Shown one piece after another: positions 57,073 through 64,000 of a DNA stretch of 64,000 bases. The notes below the pieces were generated by a model. It saw only the letters and a program-made list of their open reading frames with translations, did no database searches and was not told where the DNA came from. The stretch is from Laguncularia racemosa. Taxonomy: Eukaryota > Streptophyta > Magnoliopsida > Myrtales > Combretaceae. The stretch covers positions 3,782,001-3,846,000 of the forward strand of contig JBBMOL010000018.1 of the NCBI GenBank assembly GCA_037954665.1, in the 5' to 3' direction. The position numbers and the translations under genes were made by a program. Each line of letters opens with the position of its first letter. The stretch's first letter is position 1.

Positions 57073-58597
57073 CTGGATAAAAACTTTTATCCTTTGTTTG
57101 GTTTGAAAAATTGATTTAAGTACTGAACAAAAAAAAAAAAAGAGTTGAAGTATTAGATAAAATAGCTAAAATTTATACCATGTCCTACAATTTTTTTTTT
57201 TCACAGGACAAAAGATTGTTTATTTTAAAATACCCTAAATATCCCTATCTCATTCATCCGGTCATCTCAACACTCCTTCTTTCATCTACACGGTTCCTGT
57301 TCATCTTGACGTTGCCACTCCATCTTCAACTGTCAACATCTTCACGCTACCAGTCACTATTCAACTGTTAACATCTTTATGCTACTAGTCATTGTTCATC
57401 TGTTGTCATTTTCACATTGTCGCTCTAGTTCCTCTTCATCTTCAACTTCGTTAACATCTACACGTAGGTATGTTCTCCCTCTCTCACTTACTTTGCACAT
57501 GGCGTTGCGGTTTTTTTTCTTATTTCCATATCTAGGTTTTTTGTTTCTTGTGTTCTTGGTTGGTATATATCTAGGTATTTTGCTTCCAAATCTGGGTTTT
57601 CACTACAATCAAATATTCATCACTCGTAGAACATACCTTATAATCAAATATTCATGGAAGGTTAGTAATATGAGAAAATAGAACTTTTTGCCCAATTCAA
57701 GATAGCTACAGCACCAAGAAGCTTAAGCATATCCAAGTCACATTACTCGTAGATAGACCGTAACAAAAGCGATTTTAAAAAATTAAAAATAAATTAAAAA
57801 AAGAGAGAACAATATGTTATTTTTAACTAAATTATATTGTGGAAAGCAAAGCTCCTTTGCAAGGGCTACATAAGTTTAGTTTGCAAATGGATAGAGTAGG
57901 AAGCACCATCAGTAAACAAAATTGCTAGCTAGCTTCTATTTATAGCTTGCTTATTAATAATCAACTGTGTATTATGCATGCTCTACACATTGCAAGAAAA
58001 ACCTTTTGTTATTGGAATTTTACGACAAATCTAAGAAACAATAGAAGTGTAGGAAGTAGAAATGTAAGAAAGCTTGGTATATTAGACAAATATAACAGCA
58101 AGTGGCGATGATACTTACACTACACCAGTCAAAAGCTCTACAATTTTAAAGTAATTTCAGTAATCTTCAAGACTTCTTGTATACTTTCTGATTGGTTTTA
58201 GTCCTTATTCTTAAATATATATGATTAAAGTCCTACACTAGTGCATTAGAGTTGATCACAAATGTAGGAGTTACTGGAAGAAAAAAAGCTTCTTATTAAG
58301 GGAACCATAAACAAGAGGAACATGTACTCTTTATATGCTATTATTTTTTCATTATATCATATTTTATTGTGCAATGAAGGTTGAAAACAAGACAAGCAAC
58401 TTGTAATCCGCCTATCATTTGGGAATGAGTAAAGTTTAGATAGGTTGTATGGTTTCATATACAATATATATGCTATCTATAAAATGTTTCTACCTATACT
58501 TGACGTTATGCTTATATTTTAAGAGTGTTATATTAATGTGGATGTTGTTGCTTAACATTATACTCATATTTTTTTCCTTCGATGTGTAATATAGATC
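57073..58597 (+). other. 5' non-coding part of the Harbinger element
   Basis: About 1.5 kb without recognised coding sequence, containing poly-A/poly-T tracts (57128, 57190) and low-complexity Ser-rich chance frames (57379-57681). It likely carried the promoter of the transposase gene. Confidence 0.6.
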
Positions 58598-59983
58598 ATG
58601 AATCATCATGGAATTTTGATTTACCTTTTTGGATGGAGAGTTTATATCAATATGCTTGCAATGGCTGCTACTGGTTTTTATTATATGAACTTTGTTTTGA
58701 ATAGAAAGGTAGAGAGGGGAGTATTGAATGAGTGAGCAATGGCTAGGTATAAAACTCATTGAGAGGTAATTGATTCACTTATTAATAGAAGTAATACAAA
58801 TTGTTTATGGGAATTAAGGATGTGTAGGAATAGTTTTGCACATCTTTGTAAACTCCTTAGGGTAAGAGGGGGATTGCATTCTAATGGAAGAGCAACAGTT
58901 GAAGAACAAGTTGCTATTTTTGTTAACATCCTTACGTATCATACAAAGAATATGAGTATTTAAGTGAGATTCCGTAGATTAGGTGAGACTGTTAGTAGAA
59001 ATTGCCATCAAGTCTTGATTGTTTTCTTAAGGTTAAAGGATATGTTTCTTGCAAAACCCAATCCAATACCACAAGATTGAAACGATGAAAGGTGGAAATG
59101 GTTTAAGGTATTTGTTTAATTTTTTTTCTTAAGTTTATCCACAATGGTCATGATAACTTATAATATATTATCGTTTTTTTTTTTTGTTTGTTTGGGAACA
59201 TATTAGGGTTGTCTAGGAGCATTAGATGGTACCAACATTGCAATGACAACACCAGCTGCAGATAAACCTAGGTATTGAATAAGGAAAGGGCATCTTGCAA
59301 CAAATGTCATGGGAGTACGTGATCGTGACTTGAAATTTATCTACATATTAGCAAGATGGGAAGCGTCTACATCAAATTTTATAATGTTACGTGGTGCAGT
59401 TATTTGCTCTAATGGTTTTAGAGTTCCACCTAATATGCACTTAAAAAGAAAGAAATTGTATTGCATTTTATTTTTACAATAACAAACTTTCCTATAAATT
59501 TATGGGGTTCTATTTATTTATAGATTCATATTATCTAATGGATGGTGGATATTCCAATGCATCGGGCTTTCTTTCTCCTTTTAGAGGTAGGCGTTATCAC
59601 ATTCAAGAGTAGGCTACAAGTCAATGTAGGCCTCAAAATCGTGAGAAATTATTTAACTATAGACATATGAGGCCAAGAAATGTTATAAAGAGATGTTTTG
59701 GAATTTTAAAGAAACGATGGGGTATTCTAAGGAGTCCATCATTTTATCCCATCAAAATATAATGTCGAATGATACAGCTTGTTGTTTACTATACAACTTC
59801 ATTCGAATGTACATGCCACTAGACCCACTAGAGCATGCTATAATAGAAGGTGGTGAAGTTCTTATTGGAAAAAATGGAATTGATACAATCGAAACGATAG
59901 AAGCTACTAGGGAATGGACTCAAATGAGGAATAATTTAGCACAAGAGATGTACGATGAATGGAGGGCACATCATAAGAACTAG
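58598..59983 (+). pseudogene. PIF/Harbinger DDE transposase, inactivated
   Basis: The enzyme that cuts and joins transposon ends. From a Met at 58598 a hydrophobic, Tyr-rich start (AMAATGFYYMNF) leads to an HTH region (LWELRMCRNSFAHLCKLLRV, VEEQVAIFVNIL). Intron 1 is 59108-59206 (GT-AG). The DDE_4 core follows: GALDGTNIAM with Asp at 59225-59227, a second likely intron at about 59458-59523, MDGGYSN with Asp at 59541-59543, then NVIKRCFGILKKRW where the catalytic Glu is Lys (59688-59690). Stops occur near 58729 and 59609 (TGA and TAG in frame), and a frameshift near 59700 separates the C-terminus, which reads on from 59693 in another frame. Confidence 0.92.
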
Positions 59984-59994
59984 AATGTCACTTA

Positions 59995-60180
59995 ATTATT
60001 GTAATTTCTTTGATTATGTTTGTTGGAACATTGTCACTATTGAATTTTCATTAGTTATGTATTATTGAAATCCTTTAGTTACTGAATATTGAATTTTATT
60101 TTGTAATGTAAATTGAAATATTTTATCCATTGTTTATATACATGACTTATATTTTAATTATTTTTCTTTTTGCTTGCAAT
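59995..60180 (+). other. Spacer between the two Harbinger genes
   Basis: Short AT-rich gap between stop of transposase and start of the Myb-like gene, both in the same direction. Confidence 0.6.
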
Positions 60181-61094
60181 ATGGATGGGTTTACAGTCAT
60201 GAACAATAAGGATAAAAAAATCTAAGCATACTTGGAGTGAGGTTGAAGAAGAAATGTTATTAGTAGTGTTGGAGGAGTTAGTTATTGAAGGATATAAAGG
60301 AGAAAATGACACTTTTAAGAATAGGACTCATGAAGAAGCTTTAAAGAGGATGAAAAAATGCATTCCAAAAATAAATCTTAATGTCAAACAAATTGTTAAC
60401 AAAATGAAGAGGTGATCAATTAAGCTAGCAGAGGTTGTTATATGATGAATACTAGTGGATTTGGTTGGGTCGATGCTAAGAAATGTGTTATAGTTGATAA
60501 CGATAAAGTTCTTGCTGAATATATGAAGGTATAGTGAACATATTCTTTATTTTGAAGTATACTCATTTTTTTTAATTAATTCTCCATTGTTATAATAATT
60601 ATTTCAATTGATATGTAGAAACATCAAAAGGTTGGTTATCATGCCAACAAGGAGTTTAAAGAGTTTGAAAGACTACAAGGTATTTTTGGAAAGGATAAGC
60701 AAATGGCAAAAGAGTTGAGACACCTGCAAATGTCATGAAAGATTTACGAAATGAGGATGAAGATACTTTTAAAGAAGAGATGGCGTCAGAACAAGTGCCA
60801 GAATCTACTGTAGCCTCTAGTTATGCCTCACGTGATCTATCTATGAGACTAACTCGCAACTGTCTCATGGTAGAATATGCTATTGAATTCATATCTATAT
60901 TTCAAAAGAGCATAAGTGATGTTAGACGCAATTTTGCTTTACTTGTTGAGAAAATTGCGAATCCTCCAAGAGATGGTGTAGTTGAAGAGTTAAAAACTTT
61001 AAGATTATCAAAAAATGAAGAATTGGATGTTCTTATACAAATGACGACAAATCCACAGTATGAAAAGTTCTTTTGGAGGCTCCAAAGGGAATAG
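60181..61094 (+). pseudogene. Myb/SANT-like DNA-binding protein of the Harbinger element
   Basis: Harbinger elements carry a second protein with a Myb/SANT-like domain (PF12776-like) that helps the transposase reach the nucleus and bind ends. Here the domain reads HTWSEVEEEMLLVVLEEL, then NDTFKNRTHEEALKRM and SGFGWVDAKKCVIVDND. A frameshift in an A run near 60212 cuts the first codons off, and a TGA lies near 60412. Intron 60529-60618 has GT-AG ends and joins EYMK to KHQKVGYHANKEF. The acidic and C-terminal part is open from 60735 to 61094. Confidence 0.85.
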
Positions 61095-62021
61095 AGGTTA
61101 GCATTTGTTAAGTTTCTTATTAGTTGATTTTAAAAATGTTTAGAATACTTGCTTAACTGAGACTTCTTTGATTGGCATGCTCTTAGTTTACATCAAACTA
61201 TTTTTATTTTGTGATGGTTATGGTTAACTCTATTAAGAGCACCTTTGATGTGCATATTCTATTTAAATGTCAATCTTGTTTCCAATTTATAAGTCATTTT
61301 TAATTGCATCATGTGATCATATTTGGTATGTGTCGATCATATTGATAGCCTATTAAGAGTATTGAACTTTATTTTGATAATGACGCTAGTTTATTAAAAG
61401 TAATTCTTATATTATCGCCTATTATAATGAGGATATTGATTTAATTTATTTATATTAGAATTTGCAATATGCATCAAAGTATTGTAATTTAATTAAAATT
61501 ATAGTTATTAAATATTAAGGAAAATTATTGTAATTTAATATATATTAATTTGTTATAATATTAATATAATTAACATTATGGTTATTAAATATAATTTATA
61601 ATTTTTTATGAAAATTATTAAAAATGATTAATATAATATTTATAATGTGTTATCTTATTAAATATAATACAAATTATTATAATTTATAATATGAATTATT
61701 AATTTTTTTCAATTAATTGATTTACATTTATTATTTATATAATTCGTAGGATTACATGAATTAAATAGTCTCTTCAAATTTTATTTTTTTATAATATTAA
61801 AAATATAATTAAATAACCATGATATTATACATATGGTATAATTATTAAAAATACCTTGTTCGGTGTAATTATTTTGCAATTCCAAACAATGGATAAAATA
61901 AAAATCTTTGTCCAGTATTAAATACATCAAACGTAGTAAAAAAAATTATCTTCTTTTTCTTTTTTTTATTTACTAATACTTTTTGTACTGTACAGTACTA
62001 CTAACCAAACCAAATCCTACC
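61095..62021 (+). other. 3' non-coding part and right TIR of the Harbinger element
   Basis: Extremely AT-rich; 61480-61830 is almost pure A and T with repeated TTATTAAATAT words. The last ~36 bases form the right inverted repeat, ending CCTACC at 62021. Confidence 0.8.
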
Positions 62022-62024
62022 TAA

Positions 62025-64000
62025 GTGTTTATAGATGGATACTAGACTCTCATTTTAGATGACAATATTACATCGACCATTAGAAAAAAATCAACTCGTG
62101 CATTCTAATGCCCAACGGATAGTTGACTCTGATTTAATTGATTTAGAGGATGTGATTTATACGGTGTTGGTACATGTTTTCTATTGTAGTGCCAATCTTA
62201 ATGAGATAGATTGGACTAAGTATAAGCCAATCCCATTTACAAGGAAGAACAAGATAATTAGGTCGTATCTGACAGGAAAGTGTGGTTAGTTTTGAGCTAT
62301 CTCAAAAAAAAAAAAAAAGGGTGATGGTTTATATTGATGGAAGGGATGGCAAGTGTTTTCAGTTGGGATCCAAAGTTGGGGTACGGTTGGAAAGAATCTT
62401 TAAAAGTGATGGTGTGATCATGATGCATCTACCAATGCAGCTTTTGTCAAGGAACATGATGACAAATTTGGGTTGGATCATTCTTCTTTAATCCATGGTA
62501 TCGGACGATAGCTGTAGCTCAATACGGAAGCCATTAGCTTTATGGCTTGTTGTGTTCACTGCCACATTCAAAGGCCTAGCTGCAACCACCAGACAACTGT
62601 CGATGAGTTTGCTTAGCAACAGAATTGGTCACTAGAAGAATCTTGGGATGGGAAAATGGGTTTGAATGCCACACATCACTTGCAACAAGGGTACACAGAA
62701 GTCGAAGATTGATAACAAGGAGGAGGATGAGGAGCTGGGAAGAGAGGGGAGAGATGGAGAAGGAAGCCCATACACAAGATTAATACTTTGAAAAGGGGGG
62801 AGTAAGGATGTGAATGGGTCGGGTTTGGGAAGGGTTCATTGAAATCTAAACCCGACCCACTAAAGAAAAAAATTACCAAAACCTGCTCCGTTCTAATAGG
62901 GTTTTTCAACCAATTAACCCAAACCTGCCCTGTGTGGAAAAACCGTTACCCGAATCCAACCTTTACCCGACCCTGGAACTAAAGTCACTAGACGCACGTT
63001 GGAACTGGACATTGAGACAGACAACTGATGACAGGACGGATTGAAGAGTGAAGACTGCACCAGATTGGACGGGACCTGCACTGCACCTATGACATGCTTG
63101 GCGACCTTTGTGTACCTAGACTGGAGACGTTGATGTTAATGATGGTTGACTTGACTTGTTAATATAACAGCATATGTTATTGTTAATGTTACATTTAGTC
63201 GTTTTTTCACTTACTTGTTTCAAGCTTCCAGCGATTTGGTTCGACCTCAATAGGGAGAAATTGAAAAAAAAATTGTGTTTTAAAAAATAATAAAATCAAA
63301 CATACATATTATAAATTATAATATTAATTTATTATTAAAAAATTAAAAAATTAAACTTCTCATGAATTTTTTTTTTAAATCTCATAATCCAACCTTATCA
63401 GGTTTCATTTTATATTTCAAAAGTTTACCTTAAATTCTATAAAATCAAATTTTATAAAATTTTTATCAAATCGATTGAAGCAAATACCCTATTACAATCC
63501 GCTTCAATTGTAGGAGAGTATTGCCGATACCCTAAGGAATTTATCTTAAGAATTTCATCAATGTGCCCAACGATCGATGATGATGGCTGAAGATGCACGC
63601 CCCAAGCAACAATTGTTTTTTCTTTTCTTTTCTATTCTTTTTTATAAGAAAAGGAAGAGAACTCAGAGTAATTAATCACTTTACGCAGATTTGTTTAAAA
63701 AATAAAATAATATTTATTTAAAAATTATTGCAATTAATATTTTAGCAACTTATATTTACAAGTATGGTGCAAATACTACTATTTAATTCTAATAAATACA
63801 TTTTATGCGTCGGTTTAATATGATTATTGATGGGTTTTTCCATTTTTATATGAAATGATATACCCCTTACTACCAAGGGTTCCTTCCAACAATTCAAATT
63901 ACGAAAATACAAAGATTGACACTATCTATATAAGTATCAATTTCTTTGTATAAAGGGTAAGCCTCTTAAATATATAACTAGCTATGACACCCTTACATTA
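62025..64000. other. Non-coding end of window with two unassigned open frames
   Basis: Plus-strand frames at 62059-62289 and 62282-62491 are modest in length, overlap out of frame around a poly-A tract (62307-62321) and match no family I know. The first has an even composition (SDLIDLEDVIYTVLVHVFYC, DWTKYKPIPF), so it could be an exon of a decayed gene. A short inverted repeat with GTCGGGTTT and AAACCCGAC arms lies at 62818-62858. From 63270 on nothing is recognised. Confidence 0.35.

Larger units (their letters stand above)
57034..62024 (+). mobile_element. PIF/Harbinger DNA transposon (57037-62021), TAA duplication
   Basis: The left end GGTAGCGTTTGGTT and the reverse complement of the right end, GGTAGGATTTGGTT, form terminal inverted repeats, extended by imperfect pairing (GTAGTACTAG against GTAGTACTGT). 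TAA stands on both sides (57034-57036, 62022-62024), the 3-bp TWA duplication of the superfamily. Inside are a DDE transposase pseudogene and a Myb/SANT-like gene, both on the plus strand. Length is 4985 bp. Confidence 0.95.

Noticed and set aside
1..64000. CRISPR arrays, bacterial operons, rRNA genes, true tRNA genes
   Set aside because: None seen. The only tRNA-like boxes lie in the LTR at 26291-26376 and lack a proper acceptor stem.

Overview
The window is AT-rich plant nuclear DNA, most likely from a dicot with a repeat-rich genome. The evidence is a spliced plant-type MscS-like channel gene with GT-AG introns, Ty1/copia and Ty3 LTR retrotransposons, a PIF/Harbinger transposon with its two usual genes, and an integrated pararetrovirus. 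I cannot name the species. Only one host gene looks intact; nearly everything else is transposon or viral debris of different ages.

Layout. (1) 1850-~6000: a decayed minus-strand Ty3 element (A) with gag, protease, RT and RNase H remnants and a Met-tRNA-type primer site, but no visible integrase. (2) 6000-10250: no gene seen. (3) 10252-34288: a minus-strand Ty1/copia element (C) of about 10 kb, spread over 24 kb by nested insertions. Its internal region holds element B (12250-24156, 5-bp duplication AGAAC), a non-autonomous Ty3-type element whose LTRs begin TGATA. The right-hand LTR of B contains a 519-bp solo LTR (16198-16716, duplication ATAAT) and a Caulimoviridae-like endogenous pararetrovirus (about 17489-23556) lying in a CA/TA microsatellite. 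The end of C's pol gene is split by a 2126-bp solo LTR (26005-28130, duplication AATAT). The order of events can be read from the nesting: C, then B, then the virus and the small solo LTR; the 2.1-kb solo LTR also postdates C.

(4) 36311-42088: a five-exon minus-strand gene for a plasma-membrane-type mechanosensitive channel of the MSL10 group. The splice sites and reading frame close perfectly to 699 residues. (5) 42310-46797: intergenic, with LTR-like pieces. (6) 46798-~53765: a plus-strand copia element (D) with both LTRs, a large internal deletion that fuses gag to integrase, and several polypurine tracts. (7) 53765-57033: tandem repeat, an LTR plus primer-site remnant, and an unassigned stretch with more balanced base composition. 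(8) 57037-62021: a complete-ended PIF/Harbinger transposon (duplication TAA) with a transposase pseudogene and a Myb/SANT-like gene, both damaged. (9) 62025-64000: no recognised gene.

The genes do not form a pathway. The functional content is the MSL channel; the rest records repeated invasion. The most interesting signals are the pararetrovirus caught in a microsatellite with an LTR twin as the empty-site control, a tRNA-like block with palindromes in the promoter part of the 2.1-kb LTR, an extra ORF downstream of pol in element C, and a Gly-to-Gln change in the pore helix of the MSL channel.
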